Source: Purshia tridentata
Lineage: Eukaryota; Streptophyta; Magnoliopsida; Rosales; Rosaceae
Direction: 5' to 3'
Assembly: GCA_003254885.1 (NCBI GenBank)
Contig: QANT01001577.1
Coordinates: forward strand, 44,238-108,237
Length of the DNA stretch: 64,000 nucleotides
Under the pieces are notes generated by a model. It saw nothing but the letters and a program-made list of their open reading frames with translations, did not search any database and was not told the DNA's origin. The position numbers and the translations under genes were made by a program. Shown one piece after another: positions 43,101 through 54,882 of the stretch (positions are counted from its first letter, which is position 1; each line of letters opens with the position of its first letter).

Positions 43101-44805
43101 TCACGTGTGGATCTATTCTGAGTATTAGTTTCCAATTGTAGATGGGCAAGCCTTCTGTTTAGCTTCTCTGCATCACTCTACAAAGAAAACAAGATATATA
43201 TGAACGGTTACCCAAGATCTCATATGAGAAATAAAGATTAAATTGTGCCCCGTTTGGGGGTAAAAGATTGAAACTATTGAAACTATCATTCACACAGATT
43301 GCTTACAGTGAGACGTTGAAGTTTGCTGCTTCGACGAACCAATGAATGTGAAAGATAAGTTGAAGGATAGTACTCTGTAAAAAATCTCTCAACAGTTTCA
43401 CTGTAGCTGCTCCCAGATGAGACAGGAATACCACTAACTAATATTGTAAATTGATGAGGCTGAGGTTTGGATGAATAGAAGTGAGCAATTCTTTTTGATG
43501 AGATATAGCTAAACTCCTGCATGTTATAGTCATCAAGTTAAAATTATTATTGATTCTTTTGTTCTTAATGAATCAGATAATTGTGATGGAAATTGGAATA
43601 AGGTATAAAGAAAGAAACAAAATCTGACTTACTTGATAAAGAAGATAGCAGACAACTCCAGTGAAAATATATGCTGCACAAAAGTGAACCCATAACCTTG
43701 GGAAACCAAAGCTTATAATCAGGGAGAATATCTATGCCTACTATAAATACAATAAATTCAAAAGAACTTGGAAAAGTCTAGCCACAACAAAGAGGATTAC
43801 TTCACATAGAGGTACATGCTGAAGTTAGTTTAAATAAACCGTGAGAAGGCTATTCAACAGAAGTATATCCAAATCTCGACATAAGCTTGAAAAACTTCAC
43901 CTCTCACCTCCTAGTCTATGAATGTGAGAGAACAAAAAGGAAGAGAATACTCCAACTCAAACTTGATAAATTGTCAAGAGAATCCAGGTATATATATTCT
44001 TGGTTTTCCACTTTGAACGACACACTGACTTATAAATTCCATAAATTGGATAGAATTGAAATCCGCTAAAAAGGAAATCACAACTTTGCGGAAAATGTGT
44101 GAAAATATGGTGCAGAGCTAAAAATGACACTCGACCCAGTGAAGCTAATGCAACAATCAATAAAAGAGTGATAACAGATACAATTTCATGTCAAGTTAAT
44201 TACTTGGTTATCATTATTTTCTACAAGTTTCAACTTCAAGCAGCAACCCCAAAAGATGACACTTTAAACCAAATACATACCAGTTTGAACCATCATCGAC
44301 ATTTGAAATACTGAAGGAGTCCAAAGACTTTGAGGACAAATCCAGATCAATCACGAGCTGGTTGCCCAGATAATTTATTGGAAGAAGAATGAAAACCCCA
44401 ACAACCCCAGCAAAGCCAAACACTTTCAAACTGCATAAAACCAATAAAAAAAAGTCAAACATGCACTCAAAATAAATCTCAATATAGCCTGTGCAGTGTA
44501 CTAGTTAATTTGTTAAGTAACCTGAAGATGAAAATGCGCATGAAGACCACAGCATCCAAGCTGGTGACAGACAAGAGTTGGTCTTCAGAGGGCTGCCATG
44601 CCCTTCTCACCCAACCTGCAGATGGTAACAACCTTTCGAAATTGAACGCATTGCTTTGCTCTGGTTCAGCTTTTGAAGCAACCGAACGAGGTGCATAGAC
44701 ACTGAGGTTACTGGGTTGCTTCCTCAGTATAGAATATAGAGTGCAAAACAGGAAACAGAGACCAAGATTGATTCCTACTGATGTTAAAAGAGCCGAAACT
44801 AACAT
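40117..44805 (-). CDS. OSCA/CSC1-like mechanosensitive calcium-permeable channel (clade 2 type)
   Basis: Osmo-/mechanosensitive cation channel of the DUF221 (TMEM63-related) family, at the plasma membrane or an endomembrane. Ten exons on the minus strand: 44522-44805, 44281-44430, 43633-43696, 43307-43516, 42989-43177, 42308-42606, 41928-42204, 41214-41492, 40616-40849, 40117-40275; 714 residues. An N-terminal transmembrane segment ([17 protein letters not shown]) and two more ([35 protein letters not shown]) form the RSN1_TM part. A cytosolic PHM7 region with FTILVSGIP and [12 protein letters not shown] follows, then the seven-helix pore part ([19 protein letters not shown] onward). The tail LLQAGV is soluble. 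It resembles the At3g54510/HYP1 branch. Exon 3 uses an AAG acceptor, slightly unusual but in frame. Intron 9 has a 54-bp tandem repeat. Confidence 0.93.
40412..40518. repeat. 54-bp tandem duplication in OSCA intron 9
   Basis: Two copies, 40412-40465 and 40466-40518, start with GGTATCACTACCAGATAT and differ at only a few positions. They are intronic and leave the coding frame untouched. Confidence 0.85.
41910..41926. repeat. (AT)n microsatellite at an OSCA exon border
   Basis: An AT run ends at the donor of exon 7 (41926-41927 is GT on the minus strand), so length changes here touch the splice site neighbourhood. Confidence 0.8.
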
Positions 44806-47146
44806 AGCTTCAAAGACTCAACCTCAACCTTAAGTGATCAACTGCAAATCCCAATTCTCCAACTGTGAAAAAAAGCACCAATATTTTGGGAAAGTGAGAG
44901 ATGGTAAGAAGTAGGAACCTGCAGTAAACTGTGTGAATGAAAGAAACAAGAATTCAGATGGTAGGGGATTTCGGCAGCAGGGCAGGGTACAGCCACTTCT
45001 CACTGTGTGGCTAGCAAGGAAGGTATCTGGTATTCTACGAATTTCTCAAAGTAACCGACTTTATTTGTCAAAATGGCGATGCTGCCCCTGGACCCACGGT
45101 ACCTCCCGCCATGTGCCCTTTCATTGCGGATCGTGGGCCTCTAATTTCCCTGCCTTTCCAAGTAACCCACAGCGTAGTGGCCAGATGTCTCTCATCATTC
45201 ATCTACAAGGGTCATTCACCTTTTTCAATTTTTCTTATAGAAAATTACAAATAAATCAATCAAATATTTCTAAATTACAAATAGGTCAATGCATAATTTC
45301 ATATCCTATAATAGTCAATGATATATTTTAAAAAATTACATTTTAGTCAATGGCCCACCCAATACTTAATTTCTTTTAAAATATTAATTTTGTTAATATA
45401 CTTTTTTTCCCTTCTATTACTATTTTAGAAAATTGCTTGAATATAAATAAACAAAATATGATCACATAATTTAACACAAAATTATAAATAAATTTAGTAA
45501 GTATCATGTGTCAGCTTGTGATTATTATTGACTTCTTTGTAATTTTTATAATTATGAGACACTGATGATGTCACTAATATGTAAGCAAAATGGCAAAAAA
45601 CATAAATACACTTATGTTGTAAGTCTAGTTGTTACTCTTTATTTTTAGTTTATTACATTTTAGTCAGTACACATTATTTAAATAATGTATTGACCATTAT
45701 AGAATTAGAAATTATTTTATTGATTTTTATGTAATTAACCCAACCAATTAATTATTAATTCAATGGTATTTTTTTATTATTTTTTGTTAGAGGAATTTCA
45801 AGTTCTAATATCTCCTTTTCAAATAAAAGTTTAGAAAAAAGTAATGTGTTACAAATTTTTTAACAAATAAGGAATTATTGTACAATACTGGACAGGTATT
45901 GGTACCGAAAATTTGTTCCTCACATTTGTGTCTATAGTCTATAATACAAAATGTTACAAATTCGACCATAATATGAATAGGAAAATGCTTACTTTGTTGT
46001 AGTTATAATTGAGGTATATATAGGCTTTTGGTCGAGCATGGATTTTTTATCCAGTTTGATATCCATTTTAATTTCATATCTGATCTGTTGGAAGAAAAAG
46101 TACAGCTAGTACTTATTTATGGGTCAGACTCAGGGAATAAGCCATTTAATTTGTTGTCCCCTATACCCATCATCAGGGACCCAAAGGTATATGCTTTGTT
46201 ATCCACAAATCAAGGTCTATCGTATCAAAGTTTTATTTGGTAAATTGGTTAGCCATCTATCAGTTAGCCTATTCATATTTTTCTTCCCTCTTCAAATAAA
46301 AAAAAAAATTTATTTGGTAAATTTGTCCTATCAAATTTTTTTATTCATTTTATTATTTTATCTTTTAAAGCGTATGAGAATATAAAATGTGTCGTTTTAC
46401 ATTGGAATCTATAATTTTTTGTAAATACTTATGAGGGTCTTAGATTTTTATTCTTATTACTGATTGGTTTTAAGTTAAATGTTTTAATTTTTTTTCATTG
46501 TATCGAAGTAAAGAGCAACTCTTTAATAATTATGATTATGTGATTGATTAATGTTTACAAACTATTTGTTTTAATTTTGTTCTAATAAGAAACTAGTTAA
46601 AATCTCATCAGCGGTTTCTCATTAATTTCTAGCTTCTGCATTGTAAGACACTTGCAGACTCAAAACAACTAATTAACAATTAAGTTAAACAATAAATATT
46701 TAATTAGAAAGTGCAAATCTAGAACAATAAATAACAGGTGAGGTGACTAACAGAGAGAATTCAGGGAGTACTGAATATTTTAATTACTGCATTCTAGTTT
46801 ATTATTGAAATAGCCAAATTTTCAGAGTCAAGCACAAGTTTTTATAGCAGCATATATATATAATGAGTGATATTTAAGGAATATTGAACTCATGTTGAAT
46901 GATGCTGTTGAGTGTTTGGTATGGTTGACACCTACTTTTTGGATTTCATATGCTCTATATTTTATATGTTCAGAATTCTTTTGATTATTACCAAAAGGGA
47001 CCAAAAAATTCAGACTACTTTTTTCATTTTGTATTCTGCAGTATAGTCTAAGCAAGTATTAAGCACACATTTCATAATTTAATAATCAAATTAATTAATC
47101 ATGAATGTTTAAGATCATTAGAAAAAAGAAAGCACCTTTTTTTTTT

Positions 47147-47370
47147 AATACTTTAATTATGAGAGAATTTACTCATGATAAGCTCAGAGAACTAATGATT
47201 TATTCTTTTCTGGTTTTATATTGTTCATGTAGTCCAGGAGCTCCATCTCATTCATTTTAATACTTTAATTATGAGAGAATTTACTCATGATAAGCTCAGA
47301 GAACTAATTGATTTATTCTTTTCTGGTTTTTTATTGTTCATGTAGTCCAGGAGCTCCATCTCATTCATTC
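47147..47370. repeat. 112-bp tandem duplication upstream of the invertase
   Basis: Copies 47147-47258 and 47259-about 47370 share nearly all bases (for example AGCTCAGAGAACTAAT and GTCCAGGAGCTCCATCTC). They differ by single-base changes and small indels. They lie about 370-590 bp before the start codon, so any motif in the unit is doubled. Confidence 0.9.
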
Positions 47371-47687
47371 ATGAAAGAAAAAAAGAAAAAAAGAAAAAGA
47401 AAAAGAAAAAGAAAGATAATTACAATACAACCCTTTGAGTCTTTGACTTTTTTTGTTGATCCAAAATTCATATGCATGGCTGCTCAATTTCGTGGACCCT
47501 TCACTCCCAATAAAACAAAATTAAATTGTTATTATATTAGCCTAATAGGGTTTTCCTTGGGAAAATCTTGTTCAGTGTGACTTGTATTCTTTTTTATATC
47601 ACATCCAACCATTCAATTCAACCCATCCTTTTGTTACTCCATCAAAAAAAAGTCTAAGATTGACAACTACCACATCGGTTATTCTCC

Positions 47688-47696
47688 TATAAATAG
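47688..47696 (+). promoter_or_regulatory. TATA box of the invertase gene
   Basis: TATAAATAG lies 44 bases before the last base preceding the ATG at 47740. This predicts a very short leader of roughly 20 bases. The start context ACCATGGCC is favourable. Confidence 0.75.
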
Positions 47697-47739
47697 CCAT
47701 CATAATGTAGCCTTATATCCTCATCCCCACAAAGCTACC

Positions 47740-50700
47740 ATGGCCATCTCATCTGTCTTTCTATACTGCTTTCTTGCTCTTTGGCTTGGCCATGCTGTTC
47801 TTCAGCTTGAAGCTTCCCACCATGTTTATAGAAACCTTCAAACTGCCCAATTAACTTCTGCACATCAAGAACATGTTAAGGAACCTTACAGAACTGGCTA
47901 TCATTTCCAGCCTCCAAAGAATTGGATGAATGGTTTGTTCTTCACCTATAATCTCTTTGATTTTCTCTCTGTTTTTCATTTTCATATTTTTTTTCTTTCA
48001 ACCTGTCCTTATCTTTATTGTTTATAGCTCTAACAGTTTGTTTGTTGATTCTTGTTTTTCACATTTGACTTGTTCTGATTGTGGAATGGACAAATGGCCT
48101 TGTTTGGTTTCACAGATCCTAATGGTTAGTTCTTTTCTCCTCTGGTTTATTTTTCAACAGTTAATGTTTTGTTTAATTGGTCAAAATCAACCAGTTGGTG
48201 TGTTTAAGTCCTAGTAAGGTTTAATACCTATAGAGAACCTTATGGGCCTTATGGCCATTCTGTTTCTTTTATATTTTCTGGGTCTGGTTCATTTTCTATG
48301 AAACTATATACAATGAGGTCCATGATGCATTGATATGAATGAAGCTTAAAGAGAGTCAAACACTATTGATTGGTGGTTTCATATTATTGCTCTTTTCTTT
48401 TTTGGGCCACACTTTCTTTATTCCTGGGGGTTTGGTTACTGTGATTTCAAAGTATTAAAGCATTGTCTTTTACTCTTGTTGTAGGGCCACTGATTTACAA
48501 GGGAATTTACCATCTCTTCTATCAATACAACCCCAATGGTACAGTTTGGGGGAACATTGTGTGGGCCCATTCCACATCAACTGATCTTATTAACTGGATC
48601 CCACATGATGCTGCCATCTACCCATCTCAACCGTCGGATATCAACGGCTGTTGGTCAGGTTCCACAACCATTCTCCCTGGGGGCAAACCGGTCATTTTAT
48701 ACACAGGAATAGACCCTCTAGAACAACAAGTTCAAAATTTGGCTTTCCCCAAGAACCTGTCAGACCCATTCCTTAGGGAGTGGGTCAAGACCCCTAAAAA
48801 TCCACTAATGGCACCCACCCAAGCTAACAAAATCAATGCTAGCTCATTTAGAGACCCAACTACTGCTTGGCTAGGTCCAGATAAGAGATGGAGAGTAATA
48901 ATTGGGAGCAAGCATCATGAAAGAGGATTAGCAGTCCTATACAGGAGCAAAGATTTCATTAATTGGACTAAAGCCAAACACCCACTTCACTCAGCAGAGG
49001 AAACTGGAATGTGGGAATGCCCAGATTTCTTCCCAGTTTCAGTTAAAAGCCAATATGGTGTTGACACATCTGTAAATGGCCCTAATGTCAAGCATGTGCT
49101 CAAGGTTAGCTTAGACAACACCAAGAAAGAGTACTACACAATTGGGACATATAACATTGACAAGGATATCTATATCCCGGATAAGGGATCTGTGGACAGT
49201 GATTCAGGATTGAGATATGATTATGGGAAATTTTATGCTTCAAAAACTTTCTTTGACAGTGCTAAGAACCGTAGGATCTTGTGGGGTTGGATTAATGAAT
49301 CTTCAAGTGTCAGTGATGATGCCAAGAAGGGATGGTCTGGACTCCAGGTAATATACATATATAATGCAGTCCACCATTTATTAATTGGTCAAGGGTCTAG
49401 ACCTACCAAGTATGCTATTGGATTTATCATAATCAATTCCTCTATTTGAATAGAATAGTCTTCATCAATTAGCTGGCTTATGACTCTTGGTATTAAATTG
49501 ACATCTGCAGGCAGTTCCAAGAACCCTTTGGCTTCATAAATCTGGCAAACAATTGGTCCAATGGCCTGTTGTAGAGCTTGAAAAGCTTAGAACAAAGCAG
49601 GTCAAGTTGCCAAACACTGTGCTTAAGGGAGGATCAGTGCATGAAATACTTGGTGTCACAGCAGTACAGGTGGGTGTACTTAGTAATGGGGTTTTGCCAC
49701 ATTTTACTAAAAAGTAAATCAATCCCACTAAATTATTCTGTTCATTGTACTATTTACTATTCTTCCTTACCCACTAGAATGGAATAATTTTCTGATTTTG
49801 GTACTCTTTTGCTTATGTTTTGTCTATTTTTATTTTTATTTTTTACAGGCAGATGTAGATATTAAATTTGGAGTGAGTGATTTGAAGAAAGCAGAAGTGC
49901 TAGACCCAAGTTGGACCAACCCACAATTGTTGTGTAGCAAAAAAGGTGCATCAGTTAAAGGTGGTTTAGGGCCATTTGGGTTGCTAGTTTTGGCTTCAAA
50001 GGGATTGAAAGAATACACAGCAGTGTTCTATAGAATATTCAAAGGTCCAAACAGATATGTGGTGCTCATGTGTAGTGACCAAAGCAGGTCTCTCTCTCTC
50101 TCTCTCTCAAGCTATCAATGTCTTGCTGTACTTGTAAATTTTTTCAACTATTTTTATATGTTTGCTCATTGCTTTAAATCTTTGACAGGTCTTCCTTTAA
50201 TCTAGAAAATGATAGGACCACTTATGGGGCTTTTCTAGATGTGGATCCTCTTCATGAGAAGTTGTCACTAAGAAGCTTGGTAAGTGGCTAAAACATTATG
50301 GAGGCCATGAATTTTGTTAATTAGCTTGCTTTAAAACTGTTAATTATTCTCTTGACTAAAACCATTATGGCCTCATTCAAGCAATTTCTGAGTAAACCAT
50401 AATGTTAATTTGATCATGGCCTCCATGCACTAATGTGAAAAGTCTTAAGTTTAATAGTCTTGCCCACCAGAAATTTCCATCAAACTGAAAATTCATACTT
50501 TCTCTAGAATTTGCTAGCCTGTCTTGGACTTGTTCAACCTATACATCATAGTATTTTGATTTTCTAATAAAATATAGCTGAAACAAATTAAAATTAAGCA
50601 CCACTAAAAGTACAAAGCTTAGTATGGTTATAAACTTATAAGATTTGGACAGCTAAAAGGGTTCAATAATTCATTTGGAGTGTCACTTCTATATGCTCAT

Positions 50701-51518
50701 TTTCGGGATGCCTACTGCATAGTGCATGCCATAAAAGGGTTAGGCTAGAAGCATTTGGTGGCTATCAATTAACTCAGAACAAAAGGTTGAAGTTAAAGTG
50801 ACTCGGTAGTAGCCTATAGAGGCCAAAAAAAAAAAAAGTGACTAGGTAGTAGGTAGTAGGTACCTTTCCGATATTAATCAAAACAGTTAAATCTTCTGAT
50901 AAGGATCAAGAATATCTGTAATAGGTGCATTCCAATTTTGGGTCCCAACCCCACATTTTTGGTTATGCATGACTCATCATGTTTTCATATTTGACACTTT
51001 GACAATGGCATTGCATATATATATATATATGTAGCAATACAGAGAGACCAATTACTTTATGCTTTTCACTACTTTATTCTCTTATTTTTATCATTGATAC
51101 CCATTTCAGGATATATAATAATGGAAAAAGATCTTTATTGTTTTTTCTACTCATATGATATCGGGTTAAAATCTTAGTTATTGAACTCCTCTTTCTCTTC
51201 CTACTCTTTCTCTCTCTACTTTATCTTCAACGACTAAGATTTTAACATGCTACCAAACGAGTAAGAAAAACTTATAGGGAATCCTCACTCTATAATAAAT
51301 GTTTGTCCTAATGCATTTAAAACTTTGGCTATGGTGTCGTGCAGATTGATCACTCAATAGTGGAGAGCTTTGGTGGAGAAGGCAAGGCATGCATCACAGC
51401 TAGAGTTTATCCCACATTGGCCACTTTTGGTGATGCCCACTTGTATGCCTTCAATAATGGAACTCAAAGTGTCAAAATCACAGGAATGGCATGGAGCTTG
51501 AAAACAGCCAAAAGATAA
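47740..51518 (+). CDS. CWINV: Cell-wall acid invertase (GH32 beta-fructofuranosidase)
   Basis: Hydrolyses apoplastic sucrose to glucose and fructose and feeds sink tissues. Seven exons: 47740-47932, 48116-48124, 48485-49347, 49511-49669, 49849-50087, 50189-50279, 51345-51518; 575 residues. A signal peptide covers about residues 1-25 ([17 protein letters not shown]). The catalytic nucleophile is D65 in WMNDPNG; DPN comes from a 9-base mini-exon, a known hallmark of plant acid invertases. The transition-state aspartate is D191 (FRDPTTAW) and the acid/base is E245 in WECPDFF. Pro at position 247 marks the cell-wall class; vacuolar enzymes have Val. Several N-glycosylation sequons are present (NGT, NLS, NWT). 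The C-terminal beta-sandwich has FGVSDL and HSIVESFGG. All introns are GT-AG. Intron 5 opens with a (TC)10 run. Related debris occurs at about 58530-58735. Confidence 0.97.
50089..50108. repeat. (TC)10 microsatellite at an invertase splice donor
   Basis: Begins at the T of the GT donor of intron 5 (50088-50089), so it forms the first bases of that intron. Confidence 0.9.
51014..51030. repeat. (AT)n microsatellite in invertase intron 6
   Basis: Alternating AT run within the 1.07-kb last intron. Confidence 0.8.
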
Positions 51519-53249
51519 GTGGGGAGAGTCTTGAGAAGGAGGAGGAAGAAAAGAAAAGCATGGATACATAGAATATTTATCAATAAAATGAGAGCTAAAT
51601 AAGTGTTTGCGTGTCAATTTTATATATATGCTTGCCATATATGTTCATGAATTTCAATTATTTCTCTACTTGTTGATAAAAGGAATTGCTGCAAGTTTCA
51701 AGTTTCCTCTAAACATTGAATACGACAGTGTCAGATGTTTTATGTGTGTTTGCTAGATTTCAAGAATTATGGGACTGGTTGGTATAGTGCTGGTAATTAG
51801 AATATATATGAATATTGGGGCCCAAGAAATCTCTGGTTAAATATGTCTGTGAAATAGTTATTTTTCTCTTTTGGATGATAACTTGATGTGATACTGTCGG
51901 CCAAGTTGTTTGGTACTGAAAATTCAAATAACCACAAAAGACATGCATGGAACCATGAATCATCAAATTTAAATAATTGAGAAGGAAGATCAAACAATAA
52001 TGCTATACATCTTAAATTTATATATCAAATGATGCGATAGTGCATATAAATATATTTGGAATCTAAATTTAAAATATCTAGCAAACAACATCACTGGTAA
52101 GTCAAATACACCATTATTCAAGCATCATATCATAAGGCTTTAATGCTAATATTGTACTAATAGACATCATATAATGTTTGATTATACCAACAAGATATAG
52201 ACTTTATAAAAAAATCAAGTGTTATAAGGACAACTAGAACTCAAAATTTTTATGCGGTCGAAAATGGTTCAACATTACAATTTATATGTGCAACAACTCT
52301 ACCCTAGCTTGCACATTAACATGATAAGTGAGGGATTGTGGTCTCAACTCAATACCTCTTGAAATTAGAAATATGATACCAAGCCAAACCACTAAAGAAC
52401 TTTAAAATTTATTACTCAATGACTTATAACTACTTTTGACATTTAAAATAGAGAGCAAATTCCTTATCCAGTTGGTACTCGTTTTGGTATCAAGCTGGAT
52501 AAAGAATATGTTCTCTTTAAGATATATTTCGATGAATTCACCTTTTTACTATTAAATATAAATTTTCACCATCAAATATCTCATTAAACCGCCGTATCAA
52601 AGATGAACTCTACTATGCGTATGAAGCTGATAGATTATTAAGTGATCATCATGACGATCTTATCCCTCCATATAAAAAGGAACATGCAAATGCATGCCTA
52701 GTCATAATGACGTCCCTTCAGCCAAGAAAAATAATAGCCATATGTGTATAACCAATTCGATTCATTCAACTCAAAAAAAAAAAAAAGTAAAACCAAAATT
52801 AATCTCTACTCCTTCAAAACCAATACAATCCAAAGGGTGTTGTTTGGGGCAAAAAAGTTTTTGGGCCTGGCCCAGGTTTGGCCTTATTGTAGCTCTTGTT
52901 TTGGATATTTCTCTTGCTGCCTTTGGGCTTCTTTAAATCATCATGTATTTACATCCACACGACCAAAAAAAAACCCAAACTTTCATTTCAGTCTTCCTCC
53001 TTTGACAGACTGATACAGCCCCAAACCCCAATTCTCAGATCGGTGGTAGTTTGATTCTAGCACGGTACCACCTGCAGTGCGCATTTTAGCAACCCAAAAC
53101 CCATATTCCTTTGTGGGGTTTTGCTTTTCGGATTCTGAGTTTGGGCGTTTGGGTTTTGATTTTGAGGTCCGTACAAATTGATCAGTCATAGTCGTGTATC
53201 ATTTATAGAATGAGAGAATGGAGAGATAGATAGATGCTAAATCATAAGA
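51519..53249. other. Intergenic: invertase 3' end to release-factor promoter
   Basis: AT-rich DNA without visible genes. The last part (about 52965-53100) resembles the region just upstream of the trihelix gene (see separate entry). Confidence 0.45.
52965..53100 (+). repeat. Copy of the trihelix promoter-proximal sequence
   Basis: Shares CCCAAACTTTC, then CCCCAA, TTCTCAGATCGG, GATTCTA, CACCTG and GTGCGCA with TTTAGCA, in the same order, with about 56677-56765 upstream of the trihelix gene. The similarity is patchy, as expected of an old duplicate. Homology is likely but rests on my alignment by eye. Confidence 0.6.
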
Positions 53250-54035
53250 ATGACAATGGCAGTGGCGCAGTCACTCTGGAAATCATCATTCTCATGGGTT
53301 CGAGTATTGGGTGGAGTTTCAAGGACAACTAGTACTACTGGCGCAGCAGCCATAGCTATAAAAACAAGAACAACAACGACAAGAAGAAGCTTAAACAACG
53401 GTGGTGGTTTCTTCATCATACGACGGTGCTCCACCGTAAGCAGCAGCAGCAGCAGCACCACCAACTTCGCTGCTAGTAATAGTAATAGCGGAATTATTAA
53501 TGGAAAGGGGTATCTGGAATGTACGGACGCAGAGCTGATGAGGCAGTGCGAAATGGGCACATTCAAGTCGTCGGGCCCGGGGGGTCAACACCGCAACAAG
53601 CGGGAGTCCGCGGTGCGGCTGAAGCACCTCCCCACGGGCCTGGTTGCGCAGGCGGCCGAGGACCGGTCCCAGCACATGAACCGGGCCTCGGCCTTGGCCC
53701 GCCTGCGCACTCTTATAGCTCTCAAAGTCAGGAACCCTGTGGAGGGTCTTGAGGCTTATTCTCCTCCTCCGGAGCTTCTCCAAATTCTTCCCAAAAAGTC
53801 TACCGTTAGAGGGTCCGATTGCGGTCCCCAGATTGGACCCAACAATCCTAAGTTTGTTTTGGGAATGCAGGCTCTGTTGGATCTTGTTTTTGCTGTTGAA
53901 GGGTCTGTATCCGAGGCTGCAAAGTTGCTGGGGTTGAGCACAGGTGCGCTGTCAAGGTTGATACTCTCCGATGATTCTCTCCGAATGGCGGTGAATGAAT
54001 TAAGGTCTTCTAAGGGTATGAAGCCTCTCAAGTAG
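53250..54035 (+). CDS. Intronless class I release-factor-like protein (GGQ), organelle-targeted
   Basis: A 261-residue protein. The first ~85 residues are rich in Ser, Thr and Arg with almost no acidic residues, like a mitochondrial or plastid presequence. Then comes the RF-1 catalytic domain with [14 protein letters not shown] is at 111-113, the motif that triggers peptidyl-tRNA hydrolysis. There is no codon-recognition domain, so it belongs with stand-alone GGQ rescue factors (mtRF-R/C12orf65, ICT1 and bacterial ArfB types). The tail from [13 protein letters not shown] to KGMKPLK is a helical extension resembling bacterial release-factor-like proteins. ATG 53250 is the first ATG; ATG 53256 is also possible. 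The segment 53565-53710 is much richer in G and C than its surroundings. The gene lies between a copy of the trihelix promoter region and a copy of the trihelix tail. Confidence 0.9.
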   Translation: MTMAVAQSLWKSSFSWVRVLGGVSRTTSTTGAAAIAIKTRTTTTRRSLNNGGGFFIIRRCSTVSSSSSSTTNFAASNSNSGIINGKGYLECTDAELMRQCEMGTFKSSGPGGQHRNKRESAVRLKHLPTGLVAQAAEDRSQHMNRASALARLRTLIALKVRNPVEGLEAYSPPPELLQILPKKSTVRGSDCGPQIGPNNPKFVLGMQALLDLVFAVEGSVSEAAKLLGLSTGALSRLILSDDSLRMAVNELRSSKGMKPLK

Positions 54036-54159
54036 AAAAACTATCAGATGTTGCATGTTTGTTATGTCAATTGCCAGAATTCTTATTTGTCAGATAATGA
54101 ATGGTATATGTATACACCTTTTGCTTTTAGACTAAAATGATGGACATTACCATAAGTTT

Positions 54160-54620
54160 ATACCAGTGATTTCAGCAACAACAATAACAATACCAGTGAT
54201 TTTAGAAACTAAGAAGAAGAACAAGGAAACCCATGTTGGCAAACTTGTATTCAAAGTGGTAGATTATTAGATTTGAGTGCTTCTGTTAAAGTTTGCCAAA
54301 AGTTAGAAAACATAGATTAGTCAGTAAATGCATGCCTTCATCATTGGAATTTAGAGTTGATTCTTGTTGGCAAGTGAAGTGAGTCTTCTTGGCTTTCTGT
54401 TGTGAATGTTGTTTTACATTATGAAATTAAAAATAAGCTGCAGCCTTAGCGAAACGAACCACTGTTCTTGTGCATTTACTTCGTCAATGATAAACTTCAT
54501 GTAAGTTTCTGGGTGCATATACAACAATATTGTCAATCCAATACAACAGCTTAAAGAGACAAATTAATAAACTCTACATGCTCATTTCATTTCAGTGGAA
54601 GATCATATAATCCCTTTTTC
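54160..54620 (+). pseudogene. Duplicate of the trihelix gene C-terminal end and 3' UTR
   Basis: The segment matches 57928-58430 over several hundred bases: the Asn-rich codons (AGCAACAACAATAACAAT) and the stop context AACTAAGAAGAAGAA, then ACCCATGTTGGCAAA, GATTTGAGTGC, TTTAGAGTTGATTCTTGTTG and CAGTGGAAGATCATATAA. Only the last ~12 codons of the coding region remain, so it is a fragment and not a gene. It begins about 125 bases after the stop codon of the release-factor gene and could serve as its 3' UTR. Confidence 0.85.
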
Positions 54621-54882
54621 TTGGTACATAAGAGATCGTAGGACGTTTTCATCACCTTATGTGTGAACCCAAGTCTTTTGGAAAAACTCCATTGTACATA
54701 AGCAAGACTAGTTTATAAGATGTAATAAAGGATAAACCATTTCAATATTCCTGTCTGATCCCTAGCCAACTCAATCAGATTTAATCAAATTCACAACACC
54801 CTCATATCATTCAATTACTGCAACTGTTGTTCCGCTGAACTCTATTTCCTCACTTATGATGGTGAAGCTGGAAGGAATGTTC

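Larger units (their letters stand above)
44806..47739. other. Divergent intergenic region, OSCA and invertase promoters
   Basis: About 2.9 kb between divergent genes. The OSCA leader is at the left. The middle is AT-rich without visible genes. The right end has a 112-bp tandem duplication, an A/G-rich run (47373-47415) and the invertase TATA box. Confidence 0.45.

Noticed and set aside
47671-47696. CCACATCGG followed by TATAAATA, resembling a plant snRNA USE/TATA promoter
   Set aside because: The spacing is too short for the snRNA type and the invertase ATG with good context follows directly, so the TATA belongs to the invertase.
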